A stretch of 64,000 nt of DNA from Corella eumyota. Taxonomy: Eukaryota > Chordata > Ascidiacea > Phlebobranchia > Corellidae. The position numbers and the translations under genes are program-made. Shown one piece after another: positions 13,291-24,900 of the stretch (position 1 is the first letter of the stretch; each line of letters begins with the position of its first letter). The stretch lies in contig OY720099.1 of NCBI GenBank assembly GCA_963082875.1, forward strand, positions 17,155,066 to 17,219,065. The letters are read 5' to 3'. The notes under the pieces are model-generated. The model worked only from the letters and a program-made list of their open reading frames with translations, was not told where the DNA came from and searched no databases.

Positions 13291-14908
13291 TTTTAACGTT
13301 TTTAAATGTAGTTTTAGATTTTAAAAACGATCTTTTGGCTTTTGACTTTACGCGCTCTTTCAACAAAATCAAAAACAGAAAAAGGCAACAACTTTTTTTC
13401 TAAAAATATTATTTGCTTGAGTGCGCGTAATTTAACATTTTAAAACGTTTATCCCCACTCGCTAAATATTTTCTTCATTTATCTATCCTGTTAATTTTAT
13501 TTAAGTTTTAAATTGTTGTTTGTTTTAAATTACAATTTAAATTGATTTTTACGGCAGTGCGAATTTTAAATCAGTGGCAAAATCGTACAAATCAAGTGTT
13601 ATCCTTTGGGCAATAGGCTGTGGTTTATCTCCAACTTTTTATTTTTGTATATATTTTTATCCTCGATGTGGGAAGGTCAAATGCGCGACCTAAACATAGG
13701 GTAACATGAGTTACTTTGACCCAGTCTCGAGTTGCCTGTGGCAGTTTGGAATATTATAGATTATAATTGCCCGATAATTATACTGCTGATTAATTGCTGG
13801 CTCAGCAGGAGTTTGTACCGTTTATAGCGCCTTACTCAAGGGCGCTACAGCATGAGATCAGTGGGGATTAAACCCACGACCTCATGTGTGGTGTAGCAAG
13901 GGTTCTTACCACTACACCACGCTTCCGGTTCTTATAGTCTAAAGATGACGCGTTTTATTACGACATTTTAATGTAAGAGGAGAAAGTTTTTTAAATATTG
14001 TTTCATTGCCAAACCATTAAATTAAATTATTTATTTAACTCCCACCCATGCCAATAAACATATGATGTCATTTTAAAACAAACGAATGTCGTCATTCTAA
14101 AGAGTCAAACAAAACCGCCCAAAACAATAAAAAAATGTAATATACTTTATGTAAATACAATAATAGTGACTAACCTAAACTAGAATTGCAATTCAAATAT
14201 GTATTGTTAAGTATGAAGAACACATACTATACGAATAAAAATAGCAAAAAATGACTTACAACATAAAAAGTTAAGTTATAGTCAATAAAGTAGGGGCGGT
14301 GGAAACCTTACTAAGGCTTACTTTCGTTAATAATTAACTAACAGTTAGAAAACAAACATAAAATTGGCGCTCACTTTTCGTGATATCATATACAAACAAG
14401 ATGTTATGAGGCAATAGTATCAAAAGTGTAGACCGGGTGTGTCAAATTAAACGACAACTACTTTAGGTTAAAGATTTAGAATCATAGAATTTACATAAGA
14501 AATACATTAGATCATTTGCGTGGGTTCATGTTTAAAGTGTACATAAAAGGTTGATAAGTAAATAAAATAAATTTTAAAGAAGAGTTGTTCATGTAATGGT
14601 TCTGACAGGTTTATCTGTTAAAAGTTTGTTAGTTGTAAAATAAAAGTAAAGGTTTTAAGACCCTTAAAGTTTTATTTTTAGGTTTATTAAATAGGTTTAA
14701 TCTAAAAACGTTGTATTAACAAAACAGTACTTTTATAAAAGTTAAATTTTATATCAAAGCAACCACAACAAGGTCTGTTAGTTGTCATTTCATGTTAAAC
14801 TTATGTTTTATAATTGTTTTTTTGCTACTTATGTTTAACCAATGTTCAAATTTTATATTTTTAGAAAGTTGACTAAAATCAATATAAAAGTTTTTAACAA
14901 AAGTTGTA
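13291..14908. other. Intergenic region, NCAPG / folate-receptor-like gene
   Basis: Head-to-head spacing of about 1.6 kb. It holds a SINE at 13646-13930 and otherwise AT-rich DNA. An acceptor-like TATATTTTTAG at about 14854-14864 lies 45 bases upstream of the next gene's ATG and could be a 5'-UTR splice acceptor or a spliced-leader site; tunicates use SL trans-splicing. Confidence 0.5.
13646..13930 (-). repeat. tRNA-derived SINE upstream of NCAPG
   Basis: Full-length copy with tail at the left and a head at the right reading CACCACGCTTCCGGTT (one change in the usual GCTGCCGG). Confidence 0.92.
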
Positions 14909-17631
14909 ATGGAGAAAATTGTACTTTTATTTGTTTTATTTTCTTGCGGAGTTTATGTAAGTGGTACTGGGTCGAAGCCAGCTTGTGCGTATTCTGCTAA
15001 ATATGCAAAAGTAAGTCATTAATCTCATACAGCTTTTAAAACACACTGTGTCTTGCATAACTTTTAAGTATAGTTAATTGTAAGCTACTTAAAAGAACGC
15101 TCGGGATAGCAAGTAAAAAGTGCAGCCAAGGGGAATCAAACAAAGAACCTTAACTATAGTTTCGATGTTAAGATACTAAGCATTGTTTTTAGGCCAAAAA
15201 ATACGCTATAAGGCGCACTTTCGAAAAATATATACGTAATTAAATATTCAACTTAATTTTTTAAAGAACTCGCCTTCCCCCGAGCCAGACTTACATGAAT
15301 GTAAGGCCTATTCCTGCAATAGTTGTTGTTACCCAAATATTACCGCTCAACTAGCTATAAATCCGCTCCAACAAGTTGGAAACATCAACTACAATCAATG
15401 CCCACCTAGTCATCTGTCTCCCCAGTAAGTTTAACATTAATAATTCAAAGAAAAATCAAAACTTGATTTATAGAAGAAAATTCGTTAAAAAATTTTATAA
15501 AACAGTTTAACTCAAACTTAAGGCCTAAAATCAGCAGGAATCAAACTTTAAATTCCTGGTGACATTTAACGAAAAGACAAATGTAAATAGCTCTAACCTA
15601 TAAACTGCTTATCTTTATTCGCAACTTGAAAATCGTGATACAGTTTATCTTATAAAATAATTTTTATTTGTGTATGTAGATGTTCAATGGAGAGTACCTA
15701 CTTCAATTGTTTTTATCAATGTTCACCTAATCTTTACCCTTGGATCACCGAAACGGGTTTATTTAAACATATCCCAATTTGCGCAGATTTTTGCAACCGC
15801 CTATTTCATTCTTGTCAGGTAATATTTTGTGACTCAATAAGTAAAAGTAGAGACTAGGGTATAAGAAAACCCATATTGGCATGGCAATAAATATTTTAAC
15901 CAAAAAATACGTAAGACGGTTATATAGAAACTTATAACATGTTTTTTGACCCCACATGATGCTGTTTTTTACATTACTTTTACACAAACATAAACAAGAC
16001 TACATAATACATATACCAGCAATTAGAGTTTCCTAACTTTCGTGCTTCCTAAATCAACATTAAAAGTGTATAATGTTACTGTGGATGTCGTAAAAAAGTC
16101 GATCAATCTTGATAAAATAAATATCTCTATCCTACCTATTTATTCGCTTACACCTATATTGGTTATTTTTGAAAACAAAAAATATATCAAACCATTGATA
16201 TTTCTGTAAACTAACTAATCAAAATTGTTGTTTCAAAGTCTGACCTATCGTGCGTAGTTGGCAAAGGAAATTGGATAACTGGTTTGAATCCATCAAACAA
16301 AGAAAATCCTTGTGTGGCGGGTGCCAGTTGTCGAAATTACACCGAGGTATAATTAAGATTAACATTTTTAATGCTAGAAAAACATGGCATTTTTAGGCAA
16401 TTTTTAAGCATTTAATAATTTCCTAGCATTTATCAATTTAACTTGTTCCATATTCGTTTTTTTTTTACAACTACACTATTATTTTGTGTTCTTCTGAAAG
16501 GTCATAAAGCTTTTATTGCTCTGACTGTATCAAAAATTGTTTTTAAATGCTTTTTAAATGTTTTTTTTTTGAATTGAATTTTTAAATGAAATGTGTTTAC
16601 TTATCTTTAGATATACCAGAACGGTTTGAACTTGTGCAATAACATTTTCGGATCATTGTTTTTGTATTCAACTGATGTAAATACCTGTGTGGACCCTTCT
16701 GATCCCACTCATAATGCTGACATTGTGGCTGGGTTGAAAGCTGGTAATGAAGTTGCTAAATGCGAAACATTTGAAGATGGTAAATTACTATTTAAAAATA
16801 AATTTATTCAAATTAAAAAAGAAAGGTGTTGTAGCTACAAGCCAAATCTGAAGGTTGATTCTTAGCTATAGACCTAATAAAACTAACGGCCTTTTCGAGA
16901 AAAATAAATACGATAAGTCCACGTTTACTCAAGCCAAGTTTACTTAACATAGTTAATAATCAACTCAAGACAAATATACCTGGTAAAATTCTTATCTAGA
17001 TAATTATAAAATTGCATAATAATCTTGCATGTTTAACTTGCAGTTCCATACACTGATACTGGTATGATAGTTGGGATTGTGTTCGGTGTTTTGGGAGGTA
17101 TATTTCTAATAGTCGCTGGTGTAGCATATTACATGCGATCCAAAAAGGCAAAAGGTAAACCATTTAAGTAAAATATTATAAAAGACATTTTTACCCACTC
17201 TATAGGTTTGACAAATTTTTTTCAGAAAAATTTACAAAATACAAAACTATGTCTTGTTTTAAAATAACTGATAAGGTTTAGTTTTTATTCCAGATGCGAG
17301 CCCCAAACCAACCCCAAAACCAACAGAAGAAATGGCAACACTAAGAGGTAATTCATTTTATATCGAAAATAAATTAAATGTTTTTTGTAAAGTTAGTGCT
17401 AATAGCAGAAATTGAACCATACACCATAGGTATATGACAAAAGTTATTGTAGAATTATTAACGTAAGGAGTAAAGTCCCTCCCCTTAAATTAATAAAACT
17501 AATTTACGACATCGAAAGCTTTTAAATATTGACTTGAAATATTAATAAACGAATATGGTGCTTACCTGTTTTATTGTGTTTGTTTAGCAACGAATAACGA
17601 CGACAACGAAGCCAACCGTGATAGTGATTAG
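14909..17631 (+). CDS. Folate-receptor/riboflavin-binding-like type I membrane protein
   Basis: Eight exons: 14909-15010, 15267-15424, 15680-15818, 16239-16346, 16611-16779, 17044-17154, 17294-17347, 17588-17631; all phases agree and give 294 residues. Residues 1-20 (MEKIVLLFVLFSCGVYVSGT) look like a signal peptide. The Cys-rich ectodomain has family marks: FNCFYQCSPNLYPWI, ICADFCNRLFHSC, SDLSCV, GNWITGLNPS and ENPCVAGASCRNYTE followed by LCNNIFGS. Folate receptors have matching CFYECSPNLGPW and CAVGAACQ segments. A single membrane span (MIVGIVFGVLGGIFLIVAGV, about 233-255) is followed by RSKKAK and a short acidic tail ending RDSD. Vertebrate folate receptors are GPI-anchored or secreted, so this anchor differs. 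The ligand cannot be told from sequence. Confidence 0.85.
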
Positions 17632-18458
17632 AAAGAAGTATAACAACAGCCAAACCAACCGAATTGTGAACTGAAAAGACTAAAGACTAACTTTAAAATA
17701 TAGGATTATATTGGTAACTGGAACACAAAATTTCCCTTACCGTATATTTGGAAATTGTTTTATGCTGTTTTAAATTTACATGAATTTGTTAATACCGTTT
17801 GAAGAAGTTGGTATGCTTATAAACTACTATTATTTTGTAACTGCGTTATCGTACTATTTTTTATATCAATTCTATGTTAATTTTTGTTAATTTTTATTTG
17901 CGCAGTACACTATTTACTAATTATTTTATCGCAATCAATGTTTTACAATTGAGTGAACTTTAAATTTATGAATATTGTGTGGGTTAATGTTTGCTCGACG
18001 TGTTTACTTTACTTTTCAACGCGTTGTTCGTAATAGAAGACATTACGTAATGTTTAACAAGTGTCAACGTAGTTTGATTACATATTTTATGGATTTAAAG
18101 TGAAATTACATACAAGAAAAAGACAGGAGGTATAAAATCATTACGTCACAATTATTTCTACATGAACTAATTATGGTGATGTACTTTTGATATAGTAATT
18201 ATAGATAAATGATAAAATTAGGTATAATTTAAAGCACACTGTTAATAATAAAAATAAAAAATAATTCAGAATATATTAGATTTTAAAATAAATTTTGAAT
18301 TAAACTTCTTAATTATTTATTAAAAATTAATAAAATAAAGCTTAAAAAAATAACAAAAAAGCACTAATATTTTTGGCAACATTAAAACAATAATTCAGAA
18401 AAAAAATATGAAAAAACTGATTAAATAGTTAAAATAAAATATTGAAAAATATTTAAAG
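17632..18458. other. Convergent 3' flanks
   Basis: AT-rich spacer between the folate-receptor-like gene and aspartoacylase, expected to contain both 3' UTRs. No other feature seen. Confidence 0.5.
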
Positions 18459-19394
18459 TTATTTTTGAACTTGTAAGGCATTCAAATTTCTTACAATTTT
18501 CTTGCATACCCAGGCTGCTTTGTTTTTCTCATAGTAAGCAGCTTCGTTGATGAATATCGGGTAAAATATTTCTGTTTCGTCTTTTTGCAACTCGTCTCTT
18601 CCTCCAAGAGCTACATCACTAAGCTTTAAAACCTGTCCATCCAATTTTTTAAATATTGGAGAATCGTAACTGATCGGTTTAAAATCTTGATCTTGGAAGT
18701 CCGGATGTACAGCTGCATCCACGTTCCCATCTTCGTCATGTGAAAGTTTTATCCAAAAAGAAAACTCCAACATGGTAAGAACCGTGCTTGGGAATTGAAC
18801 CCCAGAGTTATACTTCTGCAAAAACTCCATTGAAAGCATAAGAGCTCTTTTTTGTAGATCATAGATATCTGCTCTGAGGACACCTTGTGGCTGCGGTCCT
18901 ACCTCGATTCCAACTCCATGCTTACCTATGCATCGTACAGAGCAATACATGCTAGCTGTGAATGCAATCTTGCAATCTTCACCCATGATATCTTGAACAT
19001 ATTTTGCAAGGTGGAATGTTAGTTGATCTTCTTTTTCAAGAATCAAGGTACATTTCATGTTGCTTGTTGTGTTGTGCAAATCAATTACAATATTGTTATC
19101 TCCTTCAATTAATTCCTTTAACTCTTGAACTCTTTTTATTTCGTAAGGTGTATCATCCGTAATTTTGGCACTTAAATTTTCTGCTGTGGCTTGCCTGTTA
19201 AGATCACAATCCTTGTATCTTCTTACTAGTTTAATAGCTTCTGGATTTGACAAAATCGGTTTTACAGAAAAACTTGGAAAAGAAGGGCAGTTTTGGGGAT
19301 TTTTAAGCCAGTGCTGGACCATACAAACACCACTCATCTCATCTCCATGCGTACCTCCTAGTACAATGACCTTATTTATTGGAGAATTCGCCAT
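18459..19394 (-). CDS. ASPA: Aspartoacylase family amidohydrolase (ASPA/ACY3), single exon
   Basis: One uninterrupted frame of 311 residues; human ASPA has 313. The start is the ATG at 19394 in good context (AAAATGG). Zinc ligands of the family are visible: H16 and E19 in GGTHGDEMSG and H107 in DLHNTTSNMKCTLI. Also present are DCDLNRQ (62-68), R154 and the catalytic E164 in GVGIEVGPQPQGVLRADI, and the C-terminal IFINEAAYYEK. The family hydrolyses N-acetyl-aspartate (ASPA) or other N-acyl amino acids (ACY3) in the cytosol; which substrate applies here is not settled by these motifs. Lack of introns is unusual among its neighbours and may mean intron loss or a retrocopy that stayed functional. 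Confidence 0.92.
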   Translation of the reverse strand: MANSPINKVIVLGGTHGDEMSGVCMVQHWLKNPQNCPSFPSFSVKPILSNPEAIKLVRRYKDCDLNRQATAENLSAKITDDTPYEIKRVQELKELIEGDNNIVIDLHNTTSNMKCTLILEKEDQLTFHLAKYVQDIMGEDCKIAFTASMYCSVRCIGKHGVGIEVGPQPQGVLRADIYDLQKRALMLSMEFLQKYNSGVQFPSTVLTMLEFSFWIKLSHDEDGNVDAAVHPDFQDQDFKPISYDSPIFKKLDGQVLKLSDVALGGRDELQKDETEIFYPIFINEAAYYEKNKAAWVCKKIVRNLNALQVQK

Positions 19395-21902
19395 TTTCAA
19401 GAGTTAAACTTGCAAACTCGATCTTCAAATTTGGCATAACTTTGAAATGACGGGGCTTACCCTAAGTTGATGCAGATTAAAAACAAAACAAAATTATTTA
19501 TCCTCAATGGTATAACAAAATTGGTATCATAAAAATGTATAAAAACGAAACGCATAACAACATGAAAAATAATCAAAAAACATTTTTATTTAAATAAAAA
19601 TTATAATAACAGATCAAAAGTTTAAAAAAAAAATTATCGTGTTGTTTTTTCTCTTAAAAAATGTAAAACTATCTATAAAAATATAAGTAAATAAAATAAT
19701 TTTTATAGAACTTAAATGTCGATTTAAAAACGTTTGAACTCAAGTTTTACCTAAAATAAATGAACCAGTAAAGCGAATATCAACATGTCTCAGTAAAATA
19801 TTTGCTTAGAGTTTATTTAAAAAATACATAAATAAGACATAAAAATAGGTAAAGGGCACGAACATAGGCTACCACCCGTCAAAAACTTCGAAAATTCTTT
19901 GGCAAACTTTGTTATTTTTGGAGTTTGAAATATATAAATATTTACACTCATTTTTACACTTTTTTGTAAACTTTTAAAGATTTCGTAAATATTTAAAAAA
20001 ATAGATTTCCCACTTTTTTTTTATTTATAGTTACCGTTTCGTTAAATATTTTAAGTTGGAAATATTATTCTGGCGTTGCTACCACGTATTTTCTTTGCCA
20101 TAAATAATATTTTCTTTGTAGTTTTTATTATGACTTGGTTCGCCCACATTTAACGAAATTTATAAATACCAAAAAGATTATTGTGATATATTACTTCGCA
20201 ACTAAATGCCAGCACAGTTACGTAATGATAATGTTATTTAAGTAAAGTTTTAAATAAGTGTCGTCTTAATTGGGCAAAACAATAATTCTTTGGGCATTTT
20301 TCGAAGCTGTAATTACCAGATATTCTAATTTTCTTTGGAAGATTTGCCAAATTTTGACGACTAATGTATTCTACATTTGTTGTGGCGTTTTAAATGCTTA
20401 TTTAGATTCGGTGCGGTTAACGTTAGTGACACTTGTACAACTCGAAATGTTATGTCGTCACGGGCAAACGAAATAAGTTAAAAACGATTTAATTTGAGCG
20501 TAGCGAGGGCCTGGGATAAAGCCTTCAAAATCGAAGAAAGGGTTTAAAAGTTAGCTGCGAAAAAAGTAAACAAGCAGCGTAAAGGCTCTCTCGTATCGTG
20601 CGAGCTATAGCGTATCTGTCTAACTGGGTGGTCTAAGCTATTCGAGGCTAGTACTAGCATGGTTTCTTAGTAAATTGCGAAGTTAAATCGCTTTCGCGAA
20701 TTGTCGGCAGCGTTAAGGTCTAGTAATCAGTTATTTGTATTGTTGTGTTTGACCAATTTATTAGTTGCGTTTACGAAAATATATAACCCAAATATTATGT
20801 TAACGTTTAAAAGATTAAGGCGATATTTTAATTTTGAAATACTGTATTTTATGTTAGTTAACATTACAGCTAGTAAATCAAAGATAGAAGGTATATAATA
20901 CACCGATTCTTACATAAAAGCAGTGTATTGCTATGTACATATAAAAGGTTTAAGATTCAGTACTAGCAATATTTAATGTTAGCAATTATAAGATACATTC
21001 TTATTGTAGATATCGTCTATGTAAAAAATGATATCATATAGTGGTTAGGTAGTAGGGTAAAATAATTACATTTATAAACATATCTTAATTATGGCCTAGG
21101 GTTATAAACATAAACACTGGTTGAATAAGTCTTTAAGCCTAAGAAATCTGGTGTTTTTATATAACTGTATATAATTGAGATATTTATTTAATTTTGCAGG
21201 TGCAGAATTTTATTAAAATATATAATTTAAAAATTAATTTATAAACTTTCTTTTTAAATTTAGTTTTTAAAAAATATTTTTGATATACTGTTCATACATA
21301 AAATTATGAAAGTAATTTTTTATAATTAAAAATTTTTAACTTGTATAAAAATAAATTCAAAATTAATAACTTTTTTAGCCTATCATTTAAAATTTTAAAG
21401 ATTAATAATTTACACACAGCATAAAAAAATAATAAAATGATTTAATAAAATTAAAAATTTGCTTTATATATAGCCTACCATATCAGTAAATTAATTTAAT
21501 TATATTTGTTTAAAATCCTGTTTAAATACTAATAGGAATAATTTATTTTGCATGTAGGTTATAAAGTTATTAATAGTGTTTTTTAATGTTATTAATTGGG
21601 TTAAATAATCAGGCCTAAGTTAAAAAACTTTGTATTTACAAATTTTAACATAACTCAATTTCAGGACAAACTATATATAAAATCAAAAGCCCTTACATAC
21701 AAATATATTAAAATATATCAACACACTATTAACATACATTGCAACTTATTTCAGTAATGTATATAAATAATTTTAAACAATTATTTTTATTAATTTTTGC
21801 AGAATAATAAATGTAGTTTTTGTAAAAAAAATATTGAACAACGAAAAATATTTTTATTTAATATATGGCGTTATATGGACCCAACAACTACTTGATGCGC
21901 CC
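19395..21902. other. Head-to-head intergenic region, ASPA / SUFU
   Basis: About 2.5 kb. Mostly very AT-rich, but 20480-20760 is clearly richer in G and C and contains several CG dinucleotides, so it may be a promoter or 5' exon. A strong acceptor (TTAATTTTTGCAG ending about 21802) precedes the SUFU ATG by 100 bases and may take a 5'-UTR exon or a spliced leader. No protein-coding gene was recognised. Confidence 0.5.
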
Positions 21903-21918
21903 ATGGCTGACACTTTAA
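21865..21918 (+). promoter_or_regulatory. Upstream ORF overlapping the SUFU start
   Basis: An ATG at 21865 opens 17 codons in another frame and ends in TAA after the SUFU ATG at 21903. A second upstream ATG (21875) opens six codons. If the leader begins at the acceptor near 21802, both lie in the mRNA and could reduce SUFU translation. Confidence 0.45.
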
Positions 21919-24900
21919 CTAATTTCGTCGAACACCCCAACCCACATTTACCCACGGCAACAAATAATCCAAGAAGTATGGTCCCTAATCCACCACCTGG
22001 GCTTCAGGCAATATACCAGGCTTGCCGTAACGTTTATCCAGACCAGAGTAATCCCTTACAAGTAACAGCAGTCATGAAGTACTGGTACGATATTGCGTTG
22101 CATTGTTCTTGTGTAGATTATCTTAGCTTTCGGTTAAGCCAGTGAAAGTTGGCGTTATGTCATGGGTAACTGGTTTCAATAATATTGGAAGCTTTAAATA
22201 ATTCCTGTGTTAGGTTTTATAGTTGCAATAATACATAGCTTAAAAATGAATTTTTTATGTGAAAAGTGTCGGTTTTCGAATTAATTTTAATCCGAAAATT
22301 CTTATGTTTATGTTAGGGGGAATTAAATTTTCCTAAATCAAAAAATTTTCACATTTTTGATTTAGAACAAGTATTAATGTGCTATAAATAAATTTTCGTC
22401 TTTAACTTATTTGAAAAATTCCACACCGGTTATATTATTTATTCTGAATAACATGTTTTATTCAACGCCAGGTTGGGTGGCCCAGACCCTTTGGATTACA
22501 TCTCAATGTATTATAACAAAGGAGATAGTGAGCAAAATATTCCAGAACATTGGCATTACGTTACCTTTGGCTTTTCAGACCTACATGGCGATGGAAGAGT
22601 CCACGGGTAAAAAAAAATTATTGACTTGAAATTTTAAATTGCTATCTACTTTGTGTAAATCCCCAGTGTTACGGGACCATATGACTGTGCTTATTGGAAA
22701 GGTATTACAGTAAACCCCTATCTTTCTAGTAATTCATTTTAATGTAGTAATTTTAAGAAATTTGGGTTTGCAAAAAGTATCGAGTTTTTATGTTGTTGCA
22801 AAAGTTGTTTCATTGTATATTGAATAAATCTTTAAAATTGATATAATTTAAAGAAAAAGCTAAATTTCAGTAATTTTATATTGGTGATGATTCGGAAATT
22901 TGATATATTTATGCAAAATTTAAATTATTAACCTTATGCAAGTTGTGCCAATTTTTATTTTTTTTGTCATTTTTAAAAATAATCTAACATAAGGAAACCA
23001 AACAGACTTAACCACATCATTTGTTTTAATATACCTAACAATCAATAAATAGCATTATTGCTTAAACGAATAATGATTAATAACTTTTTTCTGTTACTTT
23101 AAATGTTATTAATTGGCAGTGCTGCTTTTTTTTTTTTTTTTTTTTAATTGTTAAAACATTAACCAAAATCAAAGAAGAATTAAAGTTTTATAAACTGTTT
23201 TTTTTTTGAAAATGTAATTACAGTACTTCAGTTTTGATAAAATTAATATGGGTTTAATTTGTAAAATAAATAGCTAACTTGGTTTTTAGTGTTAAAATGT
23301 TTATATTTTAAATTTATAATATGTATATAAAATAATATGCCAAAAAATTTTGAGTGTTAAAAATTATTTATCTACTAAACATAACAAAATTTTAAATTAA
23401 AAAAAATTTCTAAACAAGAATGTGCATTTTAATTTCGTAAATCAATGTTAAGTCTACCAACTAACACCATTTATTTCCCCCCTGATAATTTCAACTTGTA
23501 AATTAAATTTAGAGCAAGTACGCCAGGCGGGCCCAGTGGATTTGGATTTGAATTAACAATGAGATTAAAACGTGAAACAAATGAAACGGGACCACCTACT
23601 TGGCCCGCTGAGTTGCTGCAGGCATTGGCTCGCTACGTTTTTCAGTCAGGTAAAGATAACGGATTATGTCGTAACGCTTAATTTGATTTGATTATGTTAA
23701 ACACTTAAAAGTTCGTTTTTTTTGATGTTTTAATGATGTTAATCTCTAGTGAGAAACTGGGTTTATAGAGTGAAGGTATTTGTTTAAATAAAACTGACTG
23801 CTGACTTATTTTAATATTTCCATCAACCTATCTAAAGTTTTGCTGATTGAGGGAACTAAAATAAAATTTACAAACATAAATTCCCTTATAGAAAAAAAAA
23901 GCTAGCATACCAATACTTTTACAATCTATTAAATATTGCTTTAAAATTATAAATATTGGTATTCCTTTTCTTGGATTGATCTTTTAAAAATTATATTTTT
24001 AAATTGGTTTGCAATACTTTTTAAAAAATTTTTAAATTTTATTTTTTTGATTTTCAATTTTCTTAATAATTTTTTGATTACAGAAAATGCTCTATACAGT
24101 GGTGACCATGTTTCGTGGCATGCCCCTCTAGACAACAGTGAATCAAGATTACAACATATTCTCATGACTGATGACCCCCAGTTACCCATGATTTCGACCC
24201 AATTAGGGACAGTGTCTTTTATCCAGGTTCAAAATATGTTGTTTTTACAAAAAAAATTGTTTCAAATTTTTTGAAAAAATTTGGTCAAAAAAATTTTATG
24301 ATGAAATTTTAAATATTTTTTGCTTAAAAGGTGGTTGGTGTTTGTACTGAAGAATTACAGGCAGCTCAGCAGTGGAATGGACCTGGTGTTATTGAATTAC
24401 TTAAAACTATAACATTGTAAGTTAAACTTCTAGCATTTAAACTATAAAAATGAAATTTGTTTCTGTTTTTTGTTTCTGTTTTCATCGACAAATTTATATA
24501 AAATTTGACATTTTTTAACAAAAACATCTCGGTTAATAGGTTATCACACCTTATCATGGCCTTACCTAAAGCTATATAGCAGATTAATCAAGTTTTTGAT
24601 GAAATATTGTTGCAATAAACAATTTAAATCACTGTTTTTAATCTGTAGGTCTGGCGGACCTTGGCTGGTTACAGATATGCGGCGTGGAGAAACTGTTTTT
24701 GAATTAAATCCATCGTTACAGGTGAGTTTTTGACACTTTAAATAACCGAGTGATAGTTACAAAATGTCAGAGTGACAATGGACAATAAATATTGGGCGGC
24801 GGTTATGTGTTTACACTTTTAACTTTAATCCTGTTGGTTTTTGCAGTTAATTAACGTGTTAAATGAAAAAAACAAGAAAATAAGTTCTATTTTGAAAACA

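Noticed and set aside
20701-20898. 65-codon plus-strand frame upstream of SUFU
   Set aside because: It lacks a good ATG context, matches no family I know and may lie in a 5' exon or promoter; no coding evidence beyond openness.
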